Below are positions 42,798-51,865 of a DNA stretch of 64,000 bases, one piece after another. The notes below the pieces were generated by a model. That model ran no database searches. It was not told the origin of the DNA and saw nothing but the letters and a program-made list of their open reading frames with translations. The position numbers and the translations under genes were made by a program. How positions within the stretch are numbered: the stretch's first letter is position 1; each line of letters starts with the position of its first letter. Source of the DNA: an uncultured Tenacibaculum sp. (GTDB taxonomy: Bacteria > Bacteroidota > Bacteroidia > Flavobacteriales > Flavobacteriaceae); the NCBI RefSeq assembly GCF_947502995.1, contig NZ_CANNBW010000014.1:80582-144581 (forward strand), written 5' to 3'.

Positions 42798-43262
42798 ATG
42801 AAGAATTTAATTTATTTTACAGCTATATGTTTCTTGTTAGTGAATTGTTCAGTAAAAAAGAAACCTACCTTTATTAAAGTAGACGATATTAAGTTCTTAT
42901 CATTAAAATCTGATACTGTTAGATTACAAGCCAAAGCTTATTTTAAAAATGAAAATGATATAGGAGGGAAGTTAGCTACAGATGAGATTAAAGTTATTAT
43001 TAGTGGTGAAGAAGTAGCGCAAGTATCTTCGGAAGAGTTTAAAGTACCTGCTAATGAAGAGTTTTCTATCCCGTTAAATGTTGTTGTGCCAGCGAATAAG
43101 ATTTTCAATGATAAAAAAAATGGAATTTTAGGAGGAATTCTGAGTTCTTTAATAAATAATAATTTGAAAGTCCAATTTAAAGGAGTTATAAAATATAAAG
43201 TATTAGGTTTTTCAAATTCTTACGTTGTTGATAAAACTGAAGAAGTAAAAATTAAGTTTTAA
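42798..43262 (+). CDS. LEA type 2-like lipoprotein
   Basis: A 154-residue predicted lipoprotein; MKNLIYFTAICFLLVNC has lipobox LVNC. The mature part reads as a single beta-sandwich (DDIKFLSLKSDTVRLQAKAY, EEFSIPLNVVVPANKIF, KVQFKGVIKYKVLGFSNSY), typical of late-embryogenesis-abundant type 2 domains. Function unknown, possibly a periplasmic binding or stress role. It lies 10 bp upstream of ribD on the same strand. Confidence 0.75.
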   Translation: MKNLIYFTAICFLLVNCSVKKKPTFIKVDDIKFLSLKSDTVRLQAKAYFKNENDIGGKLATDEIKVIISGEEVAQVSSEEFKVPANEEFSIPLNVVVPANKIFNDKKNGILGGILSSLINNNLKVQFKGVIKYKVLGFSNSYVVDKTEEVKIKF

Positions 43263-43272
43263 TACAATCACA

Positions 43273-44310
43273 TTGAATTACGATAAAAAATACATGGCTA
43301 GATGCCTAGAGTTAGCTCAAAACGGAATTGGAACTGCAAGGCCAAATCCTTCTGTAGGTGCTGTAATTGTTCATAATGATAAAATAATAGGTGAAGGATT
43401 TACAGATCCGTATGGTGGTCCACATGCAGAAGTAAATGCTGTAAATTCGGTTAAAGACGAATCTTTATTAAAAGAAGCTACAATTTATGTGACTTTAGAA
43501 CCTTGTTCACATCATGGAAAAACACCACCTTGTGCAGATTTAATAGTTAGAAAACAAATTCCAAATGTTGTTATTGGAACTGTAGATACTAATAGTTTAG
43601 TTTTTGGAGAAGGAATTAAATGTTTGAAAAAAGCAGGTTGTAATGTAAAAGTTGGAGTTTTAGAAGAAGAATGTAAACAGCATCATAAACGTTTTTTTAC
43701 CGTTCAAAATAAGCAGAGACCTTATATTATTTTAAAATGGGCAGAAACTAGCAATGGTTTTATAGCCCCAAAAAATAAAGAAACTCAAGAACCAGTTTGG
43801 ATTTCAAATACGTATGCTAAACAATTAGTTCATAAATGGAGAAGTGAAGAACATGCGATTTTAGTTGGAACCAATACAGTTATTGCTGATAATCCTAAAT
43901 TGAATGTTAGAAGTTGGAGTGGAAATAATCCTACAAGAGTTATATTAGATAAATCACTTAGAATTCCAAATAATTTAAGTGTTTTAGATGGAAGTATTCC
44001 AACTATAGTTTTAACGGAAAAAGAAAAAGGAACTAATGAAAATATTATATTCGAACGTATTGATTTTTCAAGAGAATTAGCATCTCAAATCTGTGAAGTT
44101 TTATCAAAACATAAAATTCAATCAGTAATTATTGAAGGAGGAAGACAAACTTTGCAAAGTTTTATAGATGAGGATTTATGGGATGAAGCTAGAGTTTTTA
44201 TAGGAGATATTAGTTTTTCTGAAGGTATAAAAGCACCTGTTTTAAATTACTTCTTATCAAAACAAGAGAAAATAAAAAATAACACATTAAAGTATTTTTT
44301 TAATGATTAA
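43273..44310 (+). CDS. ribD: Bifunctional riboflavin biosynthesis deaminase/reductase RibD
   Basis: A 345-residue two-domain enzyme. The N-terminal deaminase has the zinc site HAEVNAV and PCSHHGKTPPCADLI. The C-terminal reductase has LKWAETSNGFIAP, AILVGTNTVIADNPKLNVR and VIIEGGRQTLQSF. It performs the second and third steps of riboflavin synthesis. I accept TTG at 43273 as start: it gives MNYDKKYMARCLELAQ, and the next ATG would cut into the first conserved helix. It overlaps the HAD gene downstream by 8 bp. Confidence 0.94.
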   Translation: MNYDKKYMARCLELAQNGIGTARPNPSVGAVIVHNDKIIGEGFTDPYGGPHAEVNAVNSVKDESLLKEATIYVTLEPCSHHGKTPPCADLIVRKQIPNVVIGTVDTNSLVFGEGIKCLKKAGCNVKVGVLEEECKQHHKRFFTVQNKQRPYIILKWAETSNGFIAPKNKETQEPVWISNTYAKQLVHKWRSEEHAILVGTNTVIADNPKLNVRSWSGNNPTRVILDKSLRIPNNLSVLDGSIPTIVLTEKEKGTNENIIFERIDFSRELASQICEVLSKHKIQSVIIEGGRQTLQSFIDEDLWDEARVFIGDISFSEGIKAPVLNYFLSKQEKIKNNTLKYFFND

Positions 44311-44914
44311 AAATATCATTTTCGATTTTGGTGATGTATTCATTAATCTCGATAAACAAGCTACTTATGTAGCATTAGCCAAATTAGGTGTAAATGAAGT
44401 TTCAGAATCTATGATGCAAGTGTATTATGATTATGAAATGGGATTAATGACAACCGAAGAATTTGTTGGGTATTTTCATAATGAATTCAAGATAGATAAA
44501 GAAGCGTTAATTGATGCTTGGAATGCTATTTTATTAGATTTTCCATTGCGTAGGCTTAAGTTTTTAAAAGAATTAGCAGATTCGAAAAAGTACCGTTTGT
44601 TTTTACTAAGTAACACAAATGATTTACATATTTCTTGGATTCAAAAGAATTGGGGAGATGAATTATATAATGAGTTTAAATCTTGTTATGAACAATTTTA
44701 TTTATCTCATGAAATTAATTTGAGAAAACCTAACGAAAATATCTATGAATTTGTTTTGAATGAAAATCAATTAATTGCAGAAGAAACATTCTTTATTGAT
44801 GATACTAAAGAGAATACTGATACTGCTAAGAATTTAGGAATTAAGGTTTGGAATATAGATCCTGCTAGCGAAGATGTTGTAGATTTGTTGTCGATAGAGG
44901 AATTTAACGTATGA
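44303..44914 (+). CDS. HAD-family hydrolase (subfamily IA)
   Basis: A 203-residue phosphatase-like protein. Motif I is IIFDFGDVFINLD, motif II LLSNTNDLH, and motif III/IV EINLRKPNENIY with TFFIDDTKENTDTAK. The substrate is unknown. Because it overlaps ribD by 8 bp, it could be the missing phosphatase that acts between RibD and RibE products, but this rests on context alone. It overlaps the EamA transporter gene by 4 bp. Confidence 0.88.
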   Translation: MIKNIIFDFGDVFINLDKQATYVALAKLGVNEVSESMMQVYYDYEMGLMTTEEFVGYFHNEFKIDKEALIDAWNAILLDFPLRRLKFLKELADSKKYRLFLLSNTNDLHISWIQKNWGDELYNEFKSCYEQFYLSHEINLRKPNENIYEFVLNENQLIAEETFFIDDTKENTDTAKNLGIKVWNIDPASEDVVDLLSIEEFNV

Positions 44915-45777
44915 TTTATTTAGTTTTAAGTATTTTAATATCGAGCAGTTTATATGTGATTTTTAAACTTTTCGAGAGATTTAAGGTAGATACATTTCAA
45001 GCTATAGTAGTAAACTATATTATAGCTTTTTCAATAGGGTATTTATATTCTCCTGTGAAATTACCAATTCAAGAAATACCTAGTCAACCTTGGTTTTTAG
45101 GAGCTTGTTTTTTAGGTTTTTTATTTATTACCATTTTCAATTTAATGGCTTTAACTTCACAAAAAAATGGACTTTCAGTAGCATCTGTATCTGGAAGAAT
45201 GGCTGTTGTTATTCCAATTATTTTTGGCGTTATTTTATATAACGAAAGTGTTACTATTGTAAAGGTAATTGGTATACTTTTGGCTTTGTTGGCTGTATAT
45301 TTAACATCTGTTAAAGAAAATAGTAAAACGATAGAAGGTAGTTCTTTACTTTTCCCTGTTCTTTTATTTTTAGGATCAGGAGCTATAGATACTTTACTTA
45401 AGTTTACTGAGGTTAATCATGTTTCTTCGGAGAATGTGTCTATTTTTTCAGCTTCTATTTTCGGGATCGCTTTTGTTTTAGGTATAATATATTTTTTATA
45501 TCAGTTACTTTTTCAAAATGGTAAGAATATTAACACTAAAAATATTATAGCAGGAATTGCATTAGGTATTCCAAATTATTTTTCGATTGAATTTTTAATT
45601 CGTGCACTTAAAATAGAAGGCTTTGATAGTGCTATACTTTTTACAATAAACAATGTTAGTATAGTTTTGTTAACTACAATTGCTGGCTTATTTCTTTTTA
45701 AAGAAAAATTAGAAAATAGAAATTGGATTGGAATTGCCATAGCTGTTTTTAGTATCATTTTAATTACAATGGTTTAA
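44911..45777 (+). CDS. EamA/DMT-superfamily transporter
   Basis: A 288-residue inner-membrane protein with about ten hydrophobic helices arranged as two EamA halves (LSVASVSGRMAVVIPIIFGV; later FTINNVSIVLLTTIAGLFLF). The substrate cannot be read from sequence. It overlaps the HAD gene by 4 bp and is followed 4 bp later by the YigZ gene. Confidence 0.88.
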   Translation: MIYLVLSILISSSLYVIFKLFERFKVDTFQAIVVNYIIAFSIGYLYSPVKLPIQEIPSQPWFLGACFLGFLFITIFNLMALTSQKNGLSVASVSGRMAVVIPIIFGVILYNESVTIVKVIGILLALLAVYLTSVKENSKTIEGSSLLFPVLLFLGSGAIDTLLKFTEVNHVSSENVSIFSASIFGIAFVLGIIYFLYQLLFQNGKNINTKNIIAGIALGIPNYFSIEFLIRALKIEGFDSAILFTINNVSIVLLTTIAGLFLFKEKLENRNWIGIAIAVFSIILITMV

Positions 45778-45781
45778 TTCT

Positions 45782-46387
45782 ATGGAAAAAGATACTTACA
45801 AAACAGTAATTAAACCATCTGAAGAAACTTTATTTAAAGACAGAAATAGTAAATTTTTCGGTTACGCTTTTCCTGTTAAAACCGAAGATGATGTAAAAAA
45901 ATACTTAGAAGAAGTAAAAAAGAAACATCACACAGCAAGACATCATTGTTATGCTTGGCAATTAGGAACAGAAGATATTAGGTTTAGAGCAAATGATGAT
46001 GGAGAACCTAATAATTCTGCTGGCCAGCCTATTTACGGTCAGATACAAGCATTTGAAGTAACAAATGTTCTTATAGTTTCTGTTCGCTATTTTGGTGGAG
46101 TAAAACTTGGAGTAGGAGGGTTGATTAGTGCTTATAGAACTTCTGCTCAATTGGCTTTAGAAGCTTCAGAAATTATAGAAAAAACTATCGATGTACATTT
46201 TAAGTTAAAATTCGGATACGATTTAATGAATAAAGTTCAACGAGTTATTAAAGAAAAGAACTTAGAAATTTTAAATCAAAAGTTAGAATTAGATTGTGAG
46301 TATGTGATTTCTGTTCGAAAAAAAGATTCAGAACATATTTTTAATACTTTTCAAAGTATATATAAATTAGAAATTTCAGAAATATAA
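45782..46387 (+). CDS. YigZ/IMPACT-family protein
   Basis: A 201-residue protein with the IMPACT N-terminal domain (KFFGYAFPVKTEDDVKKYLE, ARHHCYAWQLG, DGEPNNSAGQPIYGQI, VRYFGGVKLGVGGLISAYRT) and a DUF1949-type C-terminal domain. Related proteins are linked to translational regulation. It is the last of the ribD-HAD-EamA-YigZ run. Confidence 0.92.
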   Translation: MEKDTYKTVIKPSEETLFKDRNSKFFGYAFPVKTEDDVKKYLEEVKKKHHTARHHCYAWQLGTEDIRFRANDDGEPNNSAGQPIYGQIQAFEVTNVLIVSVRYFGGVKLGVGGLISAYRTSAQLALEASEIIEKTIDVHFKLKFGYDLMNKVQRVIKEKNLEILNQKLELDCEYVISVRKKDSEHIFNTFQSIYKLEISEI

Positions 46388-46455
46388 TATAACCCCCAAA
46401 AAATAGTTTAAATAGTATTCAGTAATACCTTTTACTATTTCTCATTCATTTCCCT

Positions 46456-47802
46456 ATGCATAAAAGATATTTACTCTTATTACTTTTTTGTTGTATTAAT
46501 AATCTTATTTATTCTCAAAATTATTTATACGATACGGAGCAGTTCGGTATAAAAGGTGCAACTTTAGGTGGTTCAGTAATTGCTGGAGCAGATGATGAAA
46601 GTATGACTTATTATAATCCAGCAGCAATTCATAAAGCTCCTTCTCAAGTAAGTATTTCGTTATTTCAACCAGCTATACGAACTTTCGGGTTTGATAATTT
46701 TTGGGGAGGAAATGAAACTAGTCAATTAAATACAAATTTCGGATTAAGACCTTCTTTAATCTCTTTTAAAGTGAATATAAAAGGTTTTGATATTGCTTTC
46801 ATAAAGATTAGTAAAAGTGTTCTTACGGATAACTTTAGTGCTAAAAGAGAAACTACAAATGGAAATGATTTAACTACTCAATTTTTTGAGTATAAATACA
46901 CAGGAGAAGATAGTTGGTTTGGAGCGGGAACTAGTTTTAAAATAGGACCTAAAACTCATTTAGGTGTAAGTCAATTCTTAACTGTAGCCGATTTTAGTTA
47001 TAGTAATAATATTCTAATAGAGCAATTTGATATGACCAACAATATGGCTACATCGAATAGTTATTTTAATTCACAGCAAAATAGTAACTATGGTGATATT
47101 GGTTTTGTTACAAAATTAGGTTTTTTATACGATTCAAATAATCATGATTTTGGTGTTACAATAACTACACCTAAATATTTAAGATTGAATAGTAATGGTG
47201 AGTTTACTAGTACTTTTGTAAATATTGACAACACTACTAATGATTCTGTTCAGATCATAGATAATGATATTGATACAGAAATTAAAACACCTTGGGAATT
47301 TTCTCTAGGTTATAGTTATTTGTTTGAAACAGGAAGTAAAATTTGGGCTACAGCAAGTTATTATTCTAGTATTTCTGAATATGAAATGGGAACTATTGAA
47401 TCTGTTAACAATAATGCTTCATGGGTAAATGGTAGTGAAGGTGTTTTTAATGTAGGAGTTGGATATTCAAGAAAAATAAGTAATAAGGTAGAACTTTCTG
47501 GAGGTTTAAGAACGAATAATTTTGCCTACAGAAATAGACAATCTGTAAATAATGAACTTAGAAACACAATTTTAGATGGAAATCATATTCATTTTGTTGT
47601 AGGGAGTAAGTTTGAATTTAAAAGGCATAATGTTTTAATTGGTGTAGATTGGGGAACTCTGGTTGAAGCTCCAGGAGAAGGGAATTTCCAATTCTTAAAT
47701 AACATTGGAAGATTAAGTCCTAACCTAAGAGGATTGAAAAAAAATAATATCAATGTGTTGTTAACATATCGATTTATTATTGATGAGCTAATTAAATTAT
47801 AA
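46456..47802 (+). CDS. Outer-membrane transport protein of the OmpP1/FadL/TodX type
   Basis: A 448-residue exported barrel protein (signal peptide MHKRYLLLLLFCCINNLIYS). The region GADDESMTYYNPAAIHKAPS is the conserved N-terminal part of FadL-type channels, which let hydrophobic molecules such as fatty acids cross the outer membrane. Strands continue to the C-terminal LLTYRFIIDEL. The substrate is inferred only from the family. Confidence 0.75.
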   Translation: MHKRYLLLLLFCCINNLIYSQNYLYDTEQFGIKGATLGGSVIAGADDESMTYYNPAAIHKAPSQVSISLFQPAIRTFGFDNFWGGNETSQLNTNFGLRPSLISFKVNIKGFDIAFIKISKSVLTDNFSAKRETTNGNDLTTQFFEYKYTGEDSWFGAGTSFKIGPKTHLGVSQFLTVADFSYSNNILIEQFDMTNNMATSNSYFNSQQNSNYGDIGFVTKLGFLYDSNNHDFGVTITTPKYLRLNSNGEFTSTFVNIDNTTNDSVQIIDNDIDTEIKTPWEFSLGYSYLFETGSKIWATASYYSSISEYEMGTIESVNNNASWVNGSEGVFNVGVGYSRKISNKVELSGGLRTNNFAYRNRQSVNNELRNTILDGNHIHFVVGSKFEFKRHNVLIGVDWGTLVEAPGEGNFQFLNNIGRLSPNLRGLKKNNINVLLTYRFIIDELIKL

Positions 47803-47825
47803 AATTACTTTTAATAGAATTAAAC

Positions 47826-47849
47826 AACCCTCTTCATGTGAAGAGGGTT
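47826..47849. terminator. Hairpin between convergent genes, weak T run
   Basis: A 10-bp perfect stem AACCCTCTTC/GAAGAGGGTT with loop ATGT. The T run is poor on both strands, so it may need help from a factor. Confidence 0.6.
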
Positions 47850-47873
47850 AAACAATCTTTAATAAAGAGTTTA

Positions 47874-49184
47874 TTAGTTTTCTTGACCTTTAAGAGTGTA
47901 ATTTTCTTGTCCTGTAATTGTGTAAGAACCTAAAGAAGTTAAAACAGAACGTTCATTTCTAACTAAATCTAAAGCATCAAAAGTTTCAGCTGCTTTAGTA
48001 TAAAAATCGTGTCCTTTAGGTAATTTCCATAACATAGTTAATTCTACTGCAGCGTTTTGAGGTAGTAATTCTCCATTCGGTCCTTCAATTTTCACATCTA
48101 CATCTCCTTCATAATAACCAGGTAATGCAAATTCAGTTTGTATAAATTGAGAATCTTTTTTGATAGTGATTTCACCAGAGTTAATTAACTTGTCTTTTGA
48201 TTCAAAAGAAATAGTGTAACCTACAGGTACATTTCTACATTGAGCATTTAAAATGAACTTTTCATTTGTTCCATCTTGATTGAAAATACGTAATTCAGTA
48301 TTTGCATTTACTTGAGGATTTACATTATGCCAAACAGCAGCACCATTATGAGTAATCCAAACTGTAGAATTCCAATTACTTCCAGAAATTCCTAATGGGT
48401 CATTTTTCACAAAATATTCATCTCTCATTGCAGCAATTACACATACATGATTTGTAGATTTTGGATTAAAATAAAAAGCTTCAGAAGCTCCTCTGTCTCC
48501 TAAATTTAAAACTCCAGGCTTGTTGTCTAATAATAAAATATCACCTTCTTGCTTATCTCCATCTACTGTTAAACATTGAATCCAGCTACTAGGTGGTTGA
48601 TTAAAACCTCCAGTCGTATAAAACATTTGAGCTTTTATTGCTAAATCACCTACAAAATCTTTATTCTGAACTCTAACATAAATATAGTTTTTACCAACAG
48701 TTGGAGTTTTCCAAAACTCATTGTTCCAGTTTTCTATTAATTGAGCTGGTATTAATGGAGCATCTTGATTGCAAACAATATCAATACTTTGTGTGTAAGC
48801 TCCTTGACTAGGAATAGAACCTGTATCAGAAATATTATTTCTAGAGAATGCTCCTCTCCATTGCCTCATGGCGTTATTAGCGTATAAAGTTGCTTGGTTA
48901 TCACTTAATCCTAATGCCTGAACCATATGTTTACTTAAAATAGAAGCATCCATTTTTACTACATTCCAGTATGTGTCGGCATAAACACCTGAAAAAACAT
49001 TTGCTATATCTTGAAATGTAATTCTAGGTGTAGAACGTCTGTATACATTATACATAGCATCTGTGTCATATAAACCTTCTTTGTAATATTCTATAGTTGC
49101 ATTCCATAAGTCTGTAATTGTTCTGATTTCAGTAGAAGTTGCTAAAATTTCGTTTTTTGATTGTTCTTTTACTAATGTTTCCAT
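47874..49184 (-). CDS. Orphan 436-residue protein with C-terminal GQEN repeat, unknown function
   Basis: I do not recognise this protein. It has no signal peptide or membrane helix, so it is probably cytoplasmic or released by an unusual route. Residues 1-125 look helical (TITDLWNATIEYYKEGLYDT, SKHMVQALGLSDNQATLYAN). From about 140 to 390 it reads as beta-sandwich material with many W, N and D residues (NYIYVRVQNKDFVGDLAIKA, VWITHNGAAVWHNVNPQVNA). The C-terminus ends with a tandem duplicate, YTITGQEN-YTLKGQEN. It stands alone: a FadL-type gene converges on it and a 513-bp gene-free stretch lies upstream. A structural, lectin-like or secreted-particle role is possible, but nothing in the sequence proves one. 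Confidence 0.8.
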   Translation of the reverse strand: METLVKEQSKNEILATSTEIRTITDLWNATIEYYKEGLYDTDAMYNVYRRSTPRITFQDIANVFSGVYADTYWNVVKMDASILSKHMVQALGLSDNQATLYANNAMRQWRGAFSRNNISDTGSIPSQGAYTQSIDIVCNQDAPLIPAQLIENWNNEFWKTPTVGKNYIYVRVQNKDFVGDLAIKAQMFYTTGGFNQPPSSWIQCLTVDGDKQEGDILLLDNKPGVLNLGDRGASEAFYFNPKSTNHVCVIAAMRDEYFVKNDPLGISGSNWNSTVWITHNGAAVWHNVNPQVNANTELRIFNQDGTNEKFILNAQCRNVPVGYTISFESKDKLINSGEITIKKDSQFIQTEFALPGYYEGDVDVKIEGPNGELLPQNAAVELTMLWKLPKGHDFYTKAAETFDALDLVRNERSVLTSLGSYTITGQENYTLKGQEN

Positions 49185-49560
49185 GATTAAAATTAAAATT
49201 GGTTGGTTTTTTCCTACTCTATTAAGGCTTTTCGGAAGCGGCCTTTTGCAATCAATAAAAGATAGTAGCTACTCAATCGAAATTTTTATTTGATTACTTC
49301 GGGGGTGTTCTAAATAAAATATTAAACGTTTTTTGTTAAAACAGAACACATCAAATCTAATCAAATAATTTGATTTTATAAGTGTTAAATTGTTGAAAAT
49401 CAATATTTTGAGTATTTATAAGGAGTCAATCTATTAAAATAATACTGTACTTTTAAATTAATACTTATAACGTATTAACTATCAGTTAAATAATTGCTTT
49501 AAAAAGAAAATATGGTTAAATCATTAAATAAAAGAATTTCAAAATAGGTTAACTCACTAA
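49185..49560. other. Gene-free stretch upstream of the orphan protein, with GC-rich patches
   Basis: No gene is seen. On the minus strand the probable leader of the orphan gene contains an imperfect hairpin (AAGGC at 49224-49228 with GCCTT at 49240-49244) and a 10-bp palindrome AGTAGCTACT (49264-49273). A GC-rich patch CTTCGGGGGTG follows at 49298-49308. The rest is featureless AT-rich DNA. No perfect TAnnTTTG box was found for the minus-strand gene. Confidence 0.45.
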
Positions 49561-49567
49561 TAATGCG

Positions 49568-49575
49568 TAGATTTG
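49568..49575 (+). promoter_or_regulatory. -7 promoter box of rpsA and its 118-nt leader
   Basis: TAGATTTG matches TAnnTTTG. The transcript would start near 49580, giving an unusually long leader for this window. In the leader, CGACAA (49588-49593) can pair with TTGTCG (49650-49655), and CCTTTTT can pair with AAAAAGG. Confidence 0.55.
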
Positions 49576-49697
49576 CACGCCTTTTTTCGACAACGGATTA
49601 TTAAAAAGGTTCAAAAAAAATTTTATAAGTTTAATCTCTCTTTGAGTTATTGTCGTTAAAAATCTGAATAACAAAAAGATACAAAATTATTTCAGAC

Positions 49698-51470
49698 ATG
49701 TCTGAAGAAACAAAAAAAACAGTTGATCCAACTGTAGATCCAGCACAATTTTTAGCAACTTTTAACTGGCATAAATACGAAGAAGGTATTGATGAAGTTG
49801 ATGAGTCTAAATTAAAAGAATTCGAACAAGCATTAGAAGGAACTGTTGGTTTCGTAAATGAGCGTGATGTAATTGAAGGTGAAGTTGTACGTGTAACAGA
49901 TCGTGATGCAATTATTGATATTAACTCTAAATCTGAAGGAGTTATTTCTTTAAATGAATTCCGTTACAATCCAAATTTAGCTGTTGGTGATAAAGTAGAA
50001 GTATTAGTTGACAAAAGAGAAGATTCTTCTGGTCAATTAGTATTATCTCACAAAAAAGCTCGTGTAATTAAAGCATGGGATAGAGTTAATAATGCACACG
50101 AAACTGGAGAAATCGTTAACGGTTTTGTTAAGTGTAGAACTCGTGGTGGTATGATCGTAGACGTATTTGGTATTGAAGCTTTCTTACCAGGTTCTCAAAT
50201 CGATGTTAAGCCTATCCGTGATTACGATCAGTATGTTGAAAAAACTATGGAATTCAAAGTTGTTAAAATCAACCACGAATTTAAGAATGTAGTAGTTTCT
50301 CATAAAGCGTTAATTGAAGCAGATTTAGAAGATCAAAAACGTGAAATCATTGGTCAATTAGAGAAAGGACAAGTATTAGAAGGAGTTGTTAAGAATGTAA
50401 CTTCTTATGGTGTATTTGTTGACTTAGGAGGTGTTGACGGATTAATTCACATTACTGATTTATCTTGGTCTCGTATCAACCACCCAAGTGAAGTTGTTGA
50501 ATTAGATCAAAAATTAAACGTTGTAATCTTAGACTTTGATGATAACAAGTCTAGAATCCAATTAGGATTAAAGCAATTATCTGCTCATCCATGGGATGCT
50601 TTAGACGGAGGATTAAAAGTAGGAGATAAAGTAAAAGGTAAAGTAGTTGTATTAGCTGACTATGGTGCGTTTGTAGAAGTAGAAGATGGAGTAGAAGGAT
50701 TAATCCACGTATCTGAAATGTCTTGGTCTACACACTTACGTTCTGCTCAAGATTTCGTACAAGTAGGGGATCAAGTTGAAGCTCAAATCTTAACTTTAGA
50801 TAGAGAAGAGCGTAAGATGTCTTTAGGTATGAAGCAATTACACCCAGATCCTTGGACAGATATTACTACTAAATTCCCTGTTGGTTCTCAGCACGAAGGA
50901 ACTGTACGTAACTACACTAACTTCGGTGTATTCGTAGAGTTAGAAGAAGGAATTGATGGATTAGTTTATATTTCTGATTTATCTTGGACTAAGAAAGTTA
51001 AGCACCCATCTGAATTCGTAACTGTAGGTGATAAATTAGCTGTTCAAGTATTAGAATTAGATGTAGAGAACCGTAAGTTAAACTTAGGTCACAAGCAAAC
51101 TCAAGATAATCCTTGGGATGCTCACGAAGCTAAGTATGCTATCGGATCTAAATTCGAAGGTACTATCACAAACAAGAATGATAAAGGAGCTACTGTAACT
51201 TTTGAAGATGGTGTTGAAGCATTTGCTCCATCACGTTTCTTAGAAAAAGAAGACGGTGGTAAATTAGCTAAAGGAGATACTGTAGAGTTTATGGTAACTG
51301 AATTTAGCAAAGAGTACCGTAAGATTGTTGTTTCTCACACTTCTATCTTCAGAGAAGAAGAGCAAAGAAATGTAAAAGCAGCAGCTAAGAAAGCTCAAGA
51401 ATCTGAAAAAACTACTTTAGGTGATATCGGAGGATTAGCTGAATTAAAGAGAAAAATGGAAGGAAAATAA
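49698..51470 (+). CDS. rpsA: 30S ribosomal protein S1
   Basis: A 590-residue RNA-binding ribosomal protein that holds mRNA on the 30S subunit. Six S1 units are visible, each with a G-x-V-x-x-x-x-x-x-G-x-x-V core: near GEVVRVTDRDAIIDI, GEIVNGFVKCRTRGG, GVVKNVTSYGVFVDLGGVDG, GKVVVLADYGAFVEVEDGVE, GTVRNYTNFGVFVELEEGID and GTITNKNDKGATVTFEDGVE. The last unit is the least conserved. S1 matters for initiation on unstructured leaders, which suits the lack of Shine-Dalgarno sites here. Codon use is visibly more regular than in neighbours, as for highly expressed genes. Its last six codons and terminator are duplicated 648 bp downstream. Confidence 0.97.
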   Translation: MSEETKKTVDPTVDPAQFLATFNWHKYEEGIDEVDESKLKEFEQALEGTVGFVNERDVIEGEVVRVTDRDAIIDINSKSEGVISLNEFRYNPNLAVGDKVEVLVDKREDSSGQLVLSHKKARVIKAWDRVNNAHETGEIVNGFVKCRTRGGMIVDVFGIEAFLPGSQIDVKPIRDYDQYVEKTMEFKVVKINHEFKNVVVSHKALIEADLEDQKREIIGQLEKGQVLEGVVKNVTSYGVFVDLGGVDGLIHITDLSWSRINHPSEVVELDQKLNVVILDFDDNKSRIQLGLKQLSAHPWDALDGGLKVGDKVKGKVVVLADYGAFVEVEDGVEGLIHVSEMSWSTHLRSAQDFVQVGDQVEAQILTLDREERKMSLGMKQLHPDPWTDITTKFPVGSQHEGTVRNYTNFGVFVELEEGIDGLVYISDLSWTKKVKHPSEFVTVGDKLAVQVLELDVENRKLNLGHKQTQDNPWDAHEAKYAIGSKFEGTITNKNDKGATVTFEDGVEAFAPSRFLEKEDGGKLAKGDTVEFMVTEFSKEYRKIVVSHTSIFREEEQRNVKAAAKKAQESEKTTLGDIGGLAELKRKMEGK

Positions 51471-51524
51471 TTCCTGATTCTATTTAATAAAATCAAAACC
51501 ACTACATTTTTGTAGTGGTTTTTT
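51452..51524. repeat. 73-bp direct repeat, copy 1 (end of rpsA plus terminator)
   Basis: Bases 51452-51524 are identical to 52100-52172 at all 73 positions. The repeat covers the last six codons of rpsA (ending K-M-E-G-K-stop), the short 3' UTR and the terminator hairpin through its T run. The two copies bracket a 575-bp insert. Confidence 0.97.
51495..51524 (+). terminator. rpsA terminator
   Basis: A 12-bp stem AAAACCACTACA/TGTAGTGGTTTT with loop TTTT, followed by further T. It lies within repeat copy 1. Confidence 0.88.
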
Positions 51525-51625
51525 ATTAAAAAAAAATCATATATTTAAATTCACTTGAGAAAAAAATTGAAGAAAATAAAACTGTTAATAATAATTTCAA
51601 TGTAAGTGATTTATTTATAGATTCT

Positions 51626-51859
51626 TTGAATGCACAAACGAAACCACATCTTACGGCTGATGAAATTTGGAATTGTTCTGTTAAGGCTGTAGGTTTAGGA
51701 TTTATTTCATACGTAGGGATGAAAGGATTAAAAAAGGCTAAAATTAAGCTAATAACAAAGGCTTTCACTAAGTTCCTATCAAGATTTGCAGGACCTATTG
51801 GTGCTGCAATAATGGTAGCTGAATTTGGTTTTTGCCTATATGGAGAGTCAAATGATTAA
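51626..51859 (+). CDS. Bacteriocin-like small protein, probably 5'-truncated
   Basis: The frame is open from 51530 to 51859 (109 codons) but contains no ATG before an internal methionine; TTG at 51626 is the best recognised start, giving 77 residues. The upstream part of the frame (SLEKKIEENKTVNNNFNVSD) looks like a real leader-type segment, so the original start was probably lost at the left junction of the insert. The C-terminal half is cationic and hydrophobic (MKGLKKAKIKLITKAFTKFL) and ends in a Gly/Ala-rich helix, GPIGAAIMVAEFGFCLYG. Two cysteines are present. This layout resembles small antimicrobial or bacteriocin precursors, but that is inference. A small membrane protein follows 6 bp downstream, where an immunity gene would be. 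Confidence 0.5.
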   Translation: MNAQTKPHLTADEIWNCSVKAVGLGFISYVGMKGLKKAKIKLITKAFTKFLSRFAGPIGAAIMVAEFGFCLYGESND

Positions 51860-51865
51860 AAAATT

